This document shows, piece by piece, positions 26,810 through 38,602 of a stretch of DNA of 64,000 nucleotides (within the stretch, counting starts at the first letter, position 1; every line of letters begins with the position of its first letter). The stretch comes from Paraburkholderia polaris (lineage in GTDB: Bacteria > Pseudomonadota > Gammaproteobacteria > Burkholderiales > Burkholderiaceae): assembly GCF_012927345.1 (NCBI RefSeq), contig NZ_JABBGJ010000025.1, positions 1 through 64,000 on the forward strand. The letters run 5' to 3'. The position numbers and the translations under genes were made by a program. A model generated the notes under the pieces. It did no database searches and was not told the DNA's origin. It was given only the letters and a program-made list of their open reading frames with translations.

Positions 26810-27879
26810 GCGTGTGCTCCGATAATCGCTGCGCCATGCGCCTTGAGTTGCAGCCCGACCTGCGCGCCACGGAGGAAAATCTGGTCCAGACGATGACACA
26901 CGACGAAAAGCTCCCCGAGTTCTGATTGAATGGTGTACTGCATTTCTCTGCCAAGATAAGTCGCCCGGCTGACTTCGCCGATCAATGCCGTGTCGCTGCT
27001 GGCCACCTGCAGCGCAATCGCTTCGGGACGCAACGCGATTCTGACTGCACCGGTTCGGGTACCGCTATACGGCAGTTCGACGGCCGCGCCGCTGATGAGG
27101 CAACTTGCCGTTTTGCCGTTCGCCACGCGAATCTCCCCGTCGACCAGGTTTGCGTTACCAATGAAGTCCGCAACGAACTCGTCGGCTGGCGCTTCGAAGA
27201 TTTCGCGCGGCGAGCCTTGTTGAGCAATCTTCTTGCGGTTCATCACGACGATCTGATCGGAGATGGCCAACGCCTCCTCCTGATCGTGGGTCACGTAGAC
27301 CGCGGTCAGCCCCAGCTTCAACTGCAGGTCGCGAATCTCGTCCCGCACGCGGGTGCGCATCTTGGCATCGAGATTCGACAGCGGCTCGTCGAGCAACAGA
27401 ATCTCCGGCTCGAGTACGAGAGCCCGTGCCACCGCAACCCGTTGCTGCTGACCACCGGACAGCTCGCTCGGCGAGCGGTCGGCCAGATCGGCGAGTCCGA
27501 CGAGCGCCAAGGCCTCAAGCGCGCGTTCGCGTGCCTGCTTTTTCGGTTGACGAGCCACCGTCAATCCATACGCGACGTTCTCCGCAACGTTCATATGCGG
27601 AAACAATGCATACGACTGAAACACCATGCTGACGTCGCGTTCCGCAGCGGACAGTTCGGTCACATCGCGGCCACCGATCAGAATGCTGCCTTCATCCACG
27701 CGTTCCAGCCCGGCAATCATCCGCAGCGTGGTCGTCTTGCCGCAGCCGCTCGGCCCCAGCAGCGTCACGAGGGTCTTCGGTTCGATGCTGAAGCTGATGT
27801 CGTCGACCGCTACGCTTTTGCCATATCGCTTGGTCACGCGCTCGAAGGCGAGCGAACCACGCCGTTTCACATCTTTCAT
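26806..27879 (-). CDS. ABC transporter ATP-binding protein (AfuC/FbpC-like)
   Basis: A 357-residue ATPase with Walker A GPSGCGKTT (residues 42-50), signature LSGGQQQR (140-147), Walker B LLLLDEP and switch His in THDQEE (about 198). A C-terminal TOBE-type regulatory domain follows. It groups by architecture with FbpC/AfuC/PhnT transporters for ferric iron, sugar phosphates or aminoethylphosphonate. Four-base overlaps link it to the permease upstream and the phosphatase downstream, giving strict co-expression. Confidence 0.87.
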   Translation of the reverse strand: MKDVKRRGSLAFERVTKRYGKSVAVDDISFSIEPKTLVTLLGPSGCGKTTTLRMIAGLERVDEGSILIGGRDVTELSAAERDVSMVFQSYALFPHMNVAENVAYGLTVARQPKKQARERALEALALVGLADLADRSPSELSGGQQQRVAVARALVLEPEILLLDEPLSNLDAKMRTRVRDEIRDLQLKLGLTAVYVTHDQEEALAISDQIVVMNRKKIAQQGSPREIFEAPADEFVADFIGNANLVDGEIRVANGKTASCLISGAAVELPYSGTRTGAVRIALRPEAIALQVASSDTALIGEVSRATYLGREMQYTIQSELGELFVVCHRLDQIFLRGAQVGLQLKAHGAAIIGAHA

Positions 27880-30056
27880 GCTGCTTTCTCCTTCAATACC
27901 GGGCGCCGCTTGCCGGCAGTCTGAACACGAGTGTGAGCGCGCAACCGGCGTGTGCCGACAAATCGCTGCGTCAACAGAATCATCATGAGCATCACGACCA
28001 CCAGCACGCTCGCATAGGCGATCGCCGTGCCATAGTTGCCGTTCGAGACGAGGCCGATGATGTAGGACGTCGCCATGTCGTAATTGGCGCTGACCAGAAA
28101 GATCACCGCGCTCACCGACGTAATCGAGCGCACGAAGCTGTACACCAGCGCGGAGGCGAGCGCCGGGCGCAGCAGCGGCAGGATCACGCGGCGAATCGTC
28201 GTAAAGCTGCTGGCCCGTAGCATGATGGACGCCTCGTCGAGGCTCGCATCGAGTTGGCGCATCGCGGCGATACCGCTACGCAGCCCCATCGGCATATTGC
28301 GGAACACGAAGCACAGCACGAGGATCGCCGCGGTGCCGGTCAACTCGACCGGCCCCGAGTTGAAGGTCAGCAGGTAGGCGATGCCGATCACCGTGCCCGG
28401 AATCGCGAAACTGAGCAGCGTGCCGAACTCGAACAGGCGCTTGCCGGCGAAACGCTGGCGAATCAGCAGCCACGCCGCGAGCATGCCGACCAGCGAGGTC
28501 AACGGCGTGGCGATCGCCGCGATCGTGAGCGTCGTGAAGAACGACGGCCAGGCCTGACCATGCCAGTGCAGCCCGGCTGCGTCGCCGGAGACCCCGAATG
28601 CGTCGAGGTAATGCGCAAAGGTCAAACTGTTATCCACGCCCCAGATCTTCACGAAGCCGCCGAGCAGCATCATTGCGTACACGACCAGCGTGAAGACATA
28701 CCAGGGCACCGCCATACACCACAGCCCGATCTGAAGCCGGCGATCGAGCGGCGCATGTGCGCCGCTGTCGGCCTTGCCCGACACCGTGACGTAGGACTTG
28801 CGGCCAAGCCAGAGGTTTTGCAGCATGAACGCGCCCAGCGCGAACACCAACAGTACCAGCCCGAGTCCCGCCGCGCGGCCCGGATCGTTCTGGGCACCGA
28901 CGACGGAGAAATAGATCTCCGTGGACAGCACATGGAAGTTTCCGCCCAGCACGATCGGGTTGCCGAAGTCGGCCATGCTCTCGATGAAACACAGCAGGAA
29001 CGCGTTGGCGAGGCCCGGCCGCATGAGCGGCAGCGACACCGTCGCAAAGGTCTGCCAGCGCGACGCACCGAGCGTTTGCGAGGCCTCCTCGAGTGACGGG
29101 CCGACGCCTTCCACCACGCCGATCAAGGTCATGAACGCGATCGGCGTGAACGCGAGCAGTTGCGACAGCCACACGCCCGGCAGGCCATAGAGCCAGCGCC
29201 CCGGCATGACACCGAACACATTGGCAATCAGCATCGTCAGCACGCCATTGCGGCCCAACAACAGAATCAATGCGAGACCCAGCACGAACGGCGGCGTAAT
29301 GATCGGCAGCACGCTCAGGCTGCGCAACATCTTGACCCAGCGCGCCGAGGTGCGGGCCACCAGCAACGCGAACACAATACCGAGCAGCGTCGAACCGGCC
29401 GCGGTCGCCAAGGCAAGCGTCAAGGTGTTCCATGCGACGCCGCAGGTACGGCCACCCGAGAGGCATGCGAGTCCCCACACGCTGCGCGACGCAATGCGCG
29501 GCAGCACGGCGGTCAGGGCGAAGTGGCCGTCCGCATCGCCGAACGCGTCCAGCAGGATACTGCCGACCGGCCAGAACACGAACATGCCGATCAACGCCAC
29601 GACGATGCCGATCGCAGCCGTCACGAACAGATCGCCTCGGCATGCACCTAGCAACGCCGCCCCGCTCGTCAGGATCACGATGAACACGGTGGTGGCGAGC
29701 AGCGCGCCCGCTCCGAGGCCCGTCGGCGAGCCGGCCTGAACCGGCATGCCCCACGCCAGCCACGCCATCGTAGCCAGCCCGGCCGCGCCGACTGCCAACC
29801 AGAGCACGCCGAGCCGCCGCCGCGAGGCAATCGTCCCGACCCCAAGCGCAGTAACCATCAGTAATCCGAACAGACCCCACAGCGGAGTCAGCCCGAAGCG
29901 CGCGGCTTGCAATAGCGCCGCCGCACCCAGCTTCGAACCGAATACCGCGGGCGCGACCCAGTGCAGCGCGAACACGCCGCTGTCCTGCTGATACCAGGGC
30001 AACGCGACGAGTGCGAACGCGCCGAGAGCAAGCCAAATCGACAGAGTCTTTTTCAT
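27876..30056 (-). CDS. ABC transporter permease, fused double-domain (AfuB/FbpB-like)
   Basis: A 726-residue protein made of two permease domains in one chain. EAA docking loops are seen twice, EEASQTLGASRWQTFATVSL in the first half and DEASIMLRASSFTTIRRVIL near the C-terminus. An additional N-terminal block of several helices (about residues 1-170) precedes the first domain. Fused double permeases of about 700 residues are typical of AfuB and FbpB transporters. AfuABC of Actinobacillus pleuropneumoniae imports hexose phosphates, a useful precedent given the phosphatase neighbour. Confidence 0.85.
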   Translation of the reverse strand: MKKTLSIWLALGAFALVALPWYQQDSGVFALHWVAPAVFGSKLGAAALLQAARFGLTPLWGLFGLLMVTALGVGTIASRRRLGVLWLAVGAAGLATMAWLAWGMPVQAGSPTGLGAGALLATTVFIVILTSGAALLGACRGDLFVTAAIGIVVALIGMFVFWPVGSILLDAFGDADGHFALTAVLPRIASRSVWGLACLSGGRTCGVAWNTLTLALATAAGSTLLGIVFALLVARTSARWVKMLRSLSVLPIITPPFVLGLALILLLGRNGVLTMLIANVFGVMPGRWLYGLPGVWLSQLLAFTPIAFMTLIGVVEGVGPSLEEASQTLGASRWQTFATVSLPLMRPGLANAFLLCFIESMADFGNPIVLGGNFHVLSTEIYFSVVGAQNDPGRAAGLGLVLLVFALGAFMLQNLWLGRKSYVTVSGKADSGAHAPLDRRLQIGLWCMAVPWYVFTLVVYAMMLLGGFVKIWGVDNSLTFAHYLDAFGVSGDAAGLHWHGQAWPSFFTTLTIAAIATPLTSLVGMLAAWLLIRQRFAGKRLFEFGTLLSFAIPGTVIGIAYLLTFNSGPVELTGTAAILVLCFVFRNMPMGLRSGIAAMRQLDASLDEASIMLRASSFTTIRRVILPLLRPALASALVYSFVRSITSVSAVIFLVSANYDMATSYIIGLVSNGNYGTAIAYASVLVVVMLMMILLTQRFVGTRRLRAHTRVQTAGKRRPVLKEKAA

Positions 30057-30065
30057 CTGCGTGCT

Positions 30066-31091
30066 TCAGTTACCGTGAGAGTAGATTTCCGACGTCCAGC
30101 GCTGCAGCAGATGCTTGCGCGTCTGCGGCGAGCCGTACTTCGCGAAGTCGTAGTTGACCAGCTTGATCGAGGCCACATTCGGCGCCTGCGGCGGAACCTT
30201 CGCTTGCATGTTCGACGGGATCTGATACGCCTTCGCGTCGACTGCCGCGGTCTGCGTATCCGCACGCAGGGCAAAATCGTAGAAGCGCTTCGCCTCGTCG
30301 AGGTCTTTTGCACCGGCGATAATGCTCATCCCGCCGATCTCGTAGCCGGTGCCTTCGCAAGCCGGCACGACCGCAATCGGAAAGCCCGCCACCTTCTGTT
30401 TGATCAGGTCATGCATGAATTCGATCGCCACGGTCGACTCGCCGCGCGAGGCGGCTTCGCCCGGTGCAACACCGGTATCCGTGTATTGACTGATGTTCGC
30501 GTTGAGCGAGCGCATGTAAGCGAACGCATTATCTTCGCCGAATAGCTGGACCAGCGTGGCCAGCGCGACATACGAGGTTCCCGACGAATTCGGATTGGCG
30601 ATCTGGATCTCGCCTTTATAAGCCGGATTCAGCAAATCTTTCCAGCACTTCGGCGCAGGCAGGTTGCGCTGTTTCAACTCGTTCTCGTTATAGCCGATCC
30701 CCAGCACACCTTGATAGATGCCGACCGAGCGGTTCTGCGCGACCTTGGCGAAGGTCTGGGCCCAAGGCTGCAATTGAGACTGCAACGGCGATTGATAGGG
30801 CTGGGTCAGATTTTCGAAAGCGGCCTGCAGATGTGCGTCGCCCGAACCGGCCCACCACACGTCGACCTGCGGATTCTTCGCCTGGGCCTGAATCTGCGCA
30901 AAGCTTTCTCCCGCGCTCTTGCGAATCATCGAGACCTGCACCCCGCTCTCCTTCTCGAAGCGAGTCTTCATCAACTGACACCACTCCAGGTCCGCCGAAC
31001 ACAACACGTTCAGCTTGCCTGCGGCGTGCCCGGCGGACATCACGCCCAAGCCGAGAACGATGGCGACCGAGCAGCGCAAAAAGCTTTTCAT
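30066..31091 (-). CDS. ABC transporter substrate-binding protein (AfuA/phosphonate-like)
   Basis: A 341-residue periplasmic binding protein with a signal peptide of about 23 residues (MKSFLRCSVAIVLGLGVMSA). It belongs to the FbpA-like family. The segment NISQYTDTGVAPGEAASRGE resembles the part of AfuA and aminoethylphosphonate-binding proteins that contacts the phosphate group, and I see no tyrosine pair typical of ferric-binding FbpA at the expected C-terminal place. The gene is first in the operon, 121 bp downstream of a perfect LacI-type operator. A phosphorylated cyclitol is the favoured ligand from context. Confidence 0.82.
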   Translation of the reverse strand: MKSFLRCSVAIVLGLGVMSAGHAAGKLNVLCSADLEWCQLMKTRFEKESGVQVSMIRKSAGESFAQIQAQAKNPQVDVWWAGSGDAHLQAAFENLTQPYQSPLQSQLQPWAQTFAKVAQNRSVGIYQGVLGIGYNENELKQRNLPAPKCWKDLLNPAYKGEIQIANPNSSGTSYVALATLVQLFGEDNAFAYMRSLNANISQYTDTGVAPGEAASRGESTVAIEFMHDLIKQKVAGFPIAVVPACEGTGYEIGGMSIIAGAKDLDEAKRFYDFALRADTQTAAVDAKAYQIPSNMQAKVPPQAPNVASIKLVNYDFAKYGSPQTRKHLLQRWTSEIYSHGN

Positions 31092-31211
31092 GCGTTTGTC
31101 TCCAGTTATTTATATGACGTGGTGCGCCGCATTCATGGCTTCTCTCGCGGAATCTCATGAGCGGTTCAAACGATGATCCGGCCGAAGCCTCGGAATCTCA
31201 ATCAATCTTTT

Positions 31212-31227
31212 TTGCACACGAGTGCAA
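31212..31227. promoter_or_regulatory. LacI-type operator 1 (transporter operon)
   Basis: TTGCACACGAGTGCAA, a palindrome with central CG as preferred by LacI-family proteins; only the A/A pair flanking the centre breaks symmetry. It lies between the lacI-family gene and the transporter operon. The same 16 bases recur exactly at 33531 and 44379, and as the reverse complement at 43053. Confidence 0.85.
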
Positions 31228-31293
31228 TTTAGCATCAAGTAGCGGCGTATTCAACAGAAGCCGCTCAAAAGAGCTTGAAACCGTGCCAGGGAT

Positions 31294-32337
31294 TTACCCG
31301 GATATTGGGCCCGCGGTATCACGTTCAACGAACGAAACCGGCACGACCCGGACTTGCGCCGGCGTGTCGAAATCGTTCATGCGCTCGACCAGCACCTGTA
31401 CGGTGTGACGGGCGAGTTCCTGCACATTCTGCGCGACCGTGGAGAGCCGGTAGCTGTCGAGGCCGGCATGCTGGATATCGTCGAAGCCAACCACCCGGAT
31501 GTCCTCGGGCACGCGCTTCTGGAAGCGATGCCGCACCGCGTCAATGAAGCCCAGTGCGATCATGTCGGTGGCGCAGAACACGCCATCCGGAATGCCGCGC
31601 GAGCGGTTCAGGAGCGTATTGGCGGCCTGCTGGCCGCTTTCGTAGCTATCCGTGGAGGTGTTGCACAGTTCGACGTCGCCTTTGCGCCGCGGCAGCCCCT
31701 TGAGGGCGTCGACAAATGCGTCGCAGCGGGCCTTGCCGCTGAAGTTGGAGATGTGCGGTCCGACAAACGCAAACCGCGTGGCGCCCGACTGGATCAGGCG
31801 CTGCGCCGCCATGCGGCCGCCCGCGTCGTTGTCGCTGTTGACCACGTCCGCACCGTCGAGTTCGGCGGCCCGGTTGACCATTGCGACCGGAATCCGACGG
31901 TTCACGTATTCGCTCGCCAACGCGAGCGGCGGTGCGCCAGAGGTCATGATCACGCCAGCGATGCGGTAGCTCAGCAGGATCTGCAATGAATGAGCGATCT
32001 GGTCGGCGTCGTCCGCATTCATCAGAATCGGCAGGAAGCCATGTTCGCCGAGGTAATGGGCGAGCGGCGCCAGCAACTTGACCCGGAAAGGATTGGCGAG
32101 GCCGGACGTCACCACGCCGACAAAACTGCTGCGCCCCTGGATCATGTTGCGGGCGTTGATGTCGACCTGATAGCCGAGTCTTTCCGCAGCCTGCATCACC
32201 AGCGTTTTGGTCTTACCGGAGATGCTGGCCCCCGGCGTAAACGCGCGCGAAACCGCCGAACGCGACACGCCCGCGAGCTTCGCCACGTCTTCCGCGGTCG
32301 CCCAGCTTTTATCCTTGTCTTTCTCTTTGTCGTTCAT
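31294..32337 (-). CDS. LacI family transcriptional regulator of the inositol/phytate cluster
   Basis: A 347-residue repressor-type protein. The helix-turn-helix is at residues 14-33 (TAEDVAKLAGVSRSAVSRAF), followed by the hinge and a periplasmic-binding-protein-like effector domain (GVVTSGLANPFRVKLLAPLA; VVGFDDIQHAGLDSYRLSTV). It sits between iolG and the transporter operon on the same strand, and four copies of one LacI-type palindrome surround it. It is therefore the obvious binder. The inducer may be inositol, an inositol phosphate or an iol-pathway intermediate; the sequence does not tell which. Confidence 0.88.
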   Translation of the reverse strand: MNDKEKDKDKSWATAEDVAKLAGVSRSAVSRAFTPGASISGKTKTLVMQAAERLGYQVDINARNMIQGRSSFVGVVTSGLANPFRVKLLAPLAHYLGEHGFLPILMNADDADQIAHSLQILLSYRIAGVIMTSGAPPLALASEYVNRRIPVAMVNRAAELDGADVVNSDNDAGGRMAAQRLIQSGATRFAFVGPHISNFSGKARCDAFVDALKGLPRRKGDVELCNTSTDSYESGQQAANTLLNRSRGIPDGVFCATDMIALGFIDAVRHRFQKRVPEDIRVVGFDDIQHAGLDSYRLSTVAQNVQELARHTVQVLVERMNDFDTPAQVRVVPVSFVERDTAGPISG

Positions 32338-32417
32338 GTGCGTCCCGCGCCCTTCGGATCAACTACTTTTGTCAACTCAGTAGCTTATCAAAGGCGCGCG
32401 AATCGCACACGTGTTCA

Positions 32418-33407
32418 TCAGTCGAGCATGACTGGCGCTCCGCTGGCGAAGGAACGGGCCGCTGCGTCGGCGAGTTCAAGCGCTTTCAGGCCGTCGTCGA
32501 TTGTCGTGCGCACCGGACCGCCATTCACGAGCGCCGCGACGAAATGCGCGATTTCCGCGGCATACGCCGCCCGATAACGTTCGAGAAAGAACGCCTCGGG
32601 CAAATCCGTCGACACGTTGCGCCCGGAGAACGCCGTGACTTCGGTTGGCCGGACGTTGCCAGCTTGCAGCATGCCGCGCGAGCCGAGCACTTCGAAGCGC
32701 TGGTCATAGCCATAGGCGGCGCGCCTTGCGGTATTGATCACACACAGCAAGCCGCGGCGCGTACGAATCGTGACGGCCGTGCTGTCGATGTCCCCAGCGG
32801 CTGCAATCGCCGGATCGGACAGGCAACTGCCCGTTGCATGCACGCTGCGGGCTTCGTCGCCGAGAATCCAGCGGCAGATGTCGAAGTCGTGAATCAGCAT
32901 GTCGCGGAAAATCCCGCCGGATCGTTTGATGTAGTCCGCCGGCGGCGCGCCGGGGTCGCGGCTCGTCACCACCAGCATTTCAGGGTCGCCGATCTCGCCG
33001 CCCGCGAGGCGTGCCTGCAGCCCGGCAAAGGTCGGATCGAAGCGCCGCTGAAAGCCGATCATGCACGTGACGCCGGCCTGTACCACCGCGTCCGCACAGG
33101 CCCGCGCCCGCGCCAGATCGAGGTCCACCGGCTTTTCGCAGAAGATGTGTTTGCCAGCGCGCGCGGCCAGTTCGATCAGCGGCGCATGGGTGTCCGTACT
33201 GGACGCGATTACGACCGCCTGCACCGCCGGGTCGCCAAATATGCCGTCCACGTCCGCCACCTGCGCACCATGACGCTGCGCCAGTTCTTGCGCGCTCGCC
33301 TCGTGCACGTCGGCCACGTACTTCAAGCGGATGCCGCTCTGCGCCGCCACGTTGGCCGCATGAATCCTGCCGATCCGCCCTGCCCCGATCACTGCTGCTT
33401 CAATCAT
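32418..33407 (-). CDS. iolG: Inositol 2-dehydrogenase (Gfo/Idh/MocA family)
   Basis: A 329-residue NAD-dependent oxidoreductase that oxidises myo-inositol to scyllo-inosose, the first catabolic step. The Rossmann motif AVIGAGRIGRIHAANVA is at the N-terminus, CEKPVDLDLA near residue 93 gives the catalytic EKP lysine, and DMLIHDFDICRWILG near residue 170 holds the active-site Asp/His pair. Two ATGs are adjacent; the one at 33407 has better spacing from GAGGGG than that at 33410. It is divergent from iolC with a shared operator between them, and lacI follows 80 bp later. Confidence 0.88.
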   Translation of the reverse strand: MIEAAVIGAGRIGRIHAANVAAQSGIRLKYVADVHEASAQELAQRHGAQVADVDGIFGDPAVQAVVIASSTDTHAPLIELAARAGKHIFCEKPVDLDLARARACADAVVQAGVTCMIGFQRRFDPTFAGLQARLAGGEIGDPEMLVVTSRDPGAPPADYIKRSGGIFRDMLIHDFDICRWILGDEARSVHATGSCLSDPAIAAAGDIDSTAVTIRTRRGLLCVINTARRAAYGYDQRFEVLGSRGMLQAGNVRPTEVTAFSGRNVSTDLPEAFFLERYRAAYAAEIAHFVAALVNGGPVRTTIDDGLKALELADAAARSFASGAPVMLD

Positions 33408-33780
33408 CATCCCCTCACCGTCGAATAGGAATCCAGCCTGAAAAACACAGACGGAAGTGTGGCGAATCACGCGGCCGAACCACGCTGCCGCACTGCCGCC
33501 GAAACGAAACTGGTGAAATCCTATTGCACTTTGCACACGAGTGCAATATTCTTCGCTGGCAAGACCGCGGTCCATGAACCGGTCGGCATGCGACGGGTGC
33601 GGCACACCGCGGCGGCACCTTCTCAGGAGACACATCGTCGTCTGAAGGCCCATGCAACGCGGCCTCAGCCAGCGAAGACCGCCCCCGCGAGCCACTCGCG
33701 GCGGGACGCGACCGTGCGCTCCTCGTAGACGTCGCGTGCCGCGCCCGCACTTCCCTGTTGCGTTTTTTATTGATCCCGAC
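33408..33780. promoter_or_regulatory. 373-bp divergent iolG-iolC control region with operator 2
   Basis: No gene is seen here. Operator TTGCACACGAGTGCAA lies at 33531-33546, 124 bp from iolG and 235 bp from iolC. A longer dyad overlaps it: ATTGCACT (33523-33530) pairs with AGTGCAAT (33540-33547), so two registers of dimer binding are possible. One repressor bound here could control both directions. No convincing -35/-10 elements were identified by eye. Confidence 0.75.
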
Positions 33781-35741
33781 ATGACAACCACACCCTTCAC
33801 TGCGAGCCCCTTGCACGAGCGTCCGCTGGACGTGATCTGCATTGGCCGGCTCGCCGTCGATCTCTACGCACAGCAGATCGGCTCGCGTCTCGAGGACGCC
33901 ACCAGTTTCGCCCGCTATCTAGGTGGCTCGTCCGGCAACATCGCGTTCGGCAGCGCGCGGCTCGGCTTGCGCTCAGCGATGCTCACACGGGTGGGCGACG
34001 ACCACATGGGGCGCTTTCTGACCGAAGCGCTCGAGCGTGAAGGCTGTGACACGCGCCACGTCAAACGTGACGCGGGTCATCTGACCGGCCTCGTGATTCT
34101 GGGGGTCAAGGATCGGGACACCTTTCCGCTACTGTTCTATCGTGAGAACTGTGCGGACATGATGTTCAGCGAGGACGATGTCGATGAATCGTTCATCGCA
34201 TCGTCGAACGCTGTATTGATCACCGGCACGCACTTCTCGACGCCGCGCGTCGCCGCAGCCAGCCATCTCGCGTTGAATCATGCACGCCGCCATGGCGTGC
34301 GAACCGTGCTCGATATCGACTACCGTCCGGTACTGTGGGGGCTCACCTCGCGCGCCGACGGCGAAATCCGTTACGTCACGAGCGACAAAGTCACGATTCA
34401 CCTGCAACGGATCCTGCCGCAGTTCGATCTGGTGATCGGCACGGAGGAGGAATTCCGCATCGCCGGCGGCGGAGACAATCTGCTCGCGGCACTGCATGCG
34501 GTTCGTGCGGTAAGCCAGGCGACCCTCGTAGTGAAGCGTGGCCCGCTCGGTTGTACGGTGATCGACGGCGCCATACCCGCCAGTCTCGATGACGCCCGCA
34601 CCTTCAGCGGGCCACGCGTCGACGTATTGAACGTGCTCGGCGCCGGCGATGCCTTCGCCTCCGGCTTCCTGTCGCGCTGGTTGCGCGGTGCGAGCTGGGC
34701 GGAGTGTGCGCGCGCCGCCAATGCATGCGGTGCGCTGGTTGTGTCCCGGCACGGCTGCGCGCCCGCCATGCCGACGGAAGCCGAACTGCAGCACTTCCTC
34801 ACTATCACCGAGCAGCACGGCGGCGCGCAGCTCCGGCCCGATCTCGACGCGGAGCTTGCGCATCTGCACCGCGTCAGCGTCCCGCGTACCAGGCGCGACG
34901 CGCTGTATGTGTTTGCCTTCGATCATCGCCCACAGTTTCTTGAACTCGCGCGCGAAGCGGGCACGGCGGAAGAACGGATTCCCAGACTCAAGCAGTTGTT
35001 CGTCGACGCCGTTGCGCAAACGGAGTCGGCGCGAGGGCTCACGGGCAAGATCGGCGTGCTGATCGACGGCCGTTATGGTGTGGACGCATTGAATGCGGCA
35101 ACCGGACGCGGCTGGTGGATCGGCCGCCCGGTCGAATTGCCGGGTTCGTCGCCGCTCGTGTTCGAGCCCGGCCGCTCGGTCGGTTCGGCGCTCGTCAGTT
35201 GGCCCGCTGAACATGCGATCAAATGCCTCGTGCAATACCATCCCGACGCGGACGCCGAAGAGCGGATCGAACAGGAGTCCCAGGTCCTCGCGCTCTATGA
35301 GGCAGCCAAGGCTAGCGGCCACGAACTGCTGCTCGAAGTGATTCCGTCGAAGCGTCTGCCCTGCGGCCCCGACACGGTCTATCGCGCCGTCAAGCGGCTG
35401 TACAACCTCGGCATCAAGCCCGAATGGTGGAAGCTGGAGCAAATGAGCGCAGCGCAATGGCAAGCGATCGACACGCTGATCGATGAACGCGATCCGTGGT
35501 GCCGCGGCACCGTCATGCTCGGCCTGAATGCGCCACTCGATCAGTTGGTGCAGGGCTTCGCGCAGGCACGCCAGGCGCGCCGCTGCGTCGGCTTCATGGT
35601 GGGCCGCACGATCTTCCAGGCGCCGGCGCAGCGTTGGCTCGCTGATCAGATCGATGACGCCGGTCTGATTCGCGAGGTCAGAGCCAGCTTCGAAATGCTG
35701 ATCGACGCATGGGACCGCGCCGCCGTCACGGAGCGTGCAGC

Positions 35742-35745
<4 letters not shown>
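33781..35745 (+). CDS. iolC: 5-dehydro-2-deoxygluconokinase fused to a DUF2090 domain
   Basis: A 654-residue two-domain protein. Residues about 15-335 are a PfkB-family kinase: FARYLGGSSGNIAFGSARLG is the first signature and NVLGAGDAFASGFL, with catalytic Asp near residue 290, the second. Residues about 345-654 are DUF2090 (HRPQFLELARE onward), related to class I aldolases. The kinase makes 2-deoxy-5-keto-gluconate 6-phosphate. Because no separate iolJ is present, the DUF2090 half may cleave that product to DHAP and malonate semialdehyde. The frame is open upstream, but ATG 33781 fits the family start. The stop overlaps iolD. Confidence 0.9.
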
Positions 35746-37664
<1,919 letters not shown>

Positions 37665-37669
37665 CCCCT

Positions 37670-38602
37670 ATGACTGAACAGACCTCACGCTTCGATGTAC
37701 GCATCGGCGTCAACCCGCTGTCATGGATGAACGACGACTTGCCCTCACTCGGCGGCGAGACCTCGCTCGAAACGGCACTGACGGAAGGCCGAGAAATCGG
37801 CTATGAAGGCTTCGAACTCGGCAACAAGTTTCCGCGTGAACCGCAGGCACTGCGCGACACGCTTGGCGCTCACGATCTCGCGCTGGTGTCGGGCTGGTAT
37901 TCCGGGCGCCTTGCCCAACGATCCACACAGGAGGAAATCGATGCGGTCGGCGAGCATCTGGAATTGCTGCGATCGAATGGCGCCACCGTGATGGTGTACG
38001 GCGAAGTCGCCGACAGTATCCAGGGCGCCCCACAGGCACTCGGCCGCCGTCCGCGTTTTCGCAGCGCACGTCAATGGGATGATTACGCGCAACGCCTCGA
38101 CACGTTCGCGCAATTCACCTTGCAGCACGGCGTGCGCCTCGCGTATCACCATCACATGGGAGCTTATGTGGAGTCGCCGGAAGACGTCGACCGTCTGATG
38201 GCATCGACCAGCGAGGCGGTCGGGCTACTGTTCGATACGGGCCATATTACCTTTGCCGGCGGCGATCCGCTCATGGTCCTCGAACGCCACATCGGGCGCG
38301 TGTGTCACGTGCATTGCAAGGACGTGCGGCCCGCGATTCTCGAGATGGCGAAGAATCGCGGCTGGAGTTTTCTCGACGCGGTGCTCGCCGGCGCATTCAC
38401 TGTTCCTGGCGACGGCGCGGTCGACTTTGCGGGCGTCATCCGCACCTTGGCCGCGCACGGCTATCGCGGCTGGCTCGTCGTGGAGGCGGAGCAGGATCCG
38501 GCTATCGCCCCTTCGTATGAGTATGCACAGCGCGGCTACCGCACGCTGCGCGCGCTCGTCGACGCCGCCGGGCGCCGCCAGATTGGACGGGAGGCCGCAT
38601 GA
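37670..38602 (+). CDS. iolE: Myo-inosose-2 dehydratase
   Basis: A 310-residue TIM-barrel protein of the AP-endonuclease-2/xylose-isomerase-like fold. It dehydrates 2-keto-myo-inositol to the trihydroxycyclohexane dione. The N-terminal VRIGVNPLSWMNDDLPSLGG is the IolE hallmark. Metal ligands are seen in YEGFELGN, LLFDTGHI, VCHVHCKDVR and the late VVEAEQDP. The ATG at 37670, with GGAG upstream, lies 5 bp after iolD. The stop overlaps iolB. Confidence 0.93.
   Translation: MTEQTSRFDVRIGVNPLSWMNDDLPSLGGETSLETALTEGREIGYEGFELGNKFPREPQALRDTLGAHDLALVSGWYSGRLAQRSTQEEIDAVGEHLELLRSNGATVMVYGEVADSIQGAPQALGRRPRFRSARQWDDYAQRLDTFAQFTLQHGVRLAYHHHMGAYVESPEDVDRLMASTSEAVGLLFDTGHITFAGGDPLMVLERHIGRVCHVHCKDVRPAILEMAKNRGWSFLDAVLAGAFTVPGDGAVDFAGVIRTLAAHGYRGWLVVEAEQDPAIAPSYEYAQRGYRTLRALVDAAGRRQIGREAA

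Noticed and set aside
33652..33780. Upstream extension of iolC by 43 codons
   Set aside because: The extra residues are Arg/Pro-rich with no family match; the ATG at 33781 starts the known IolC N-terminus.
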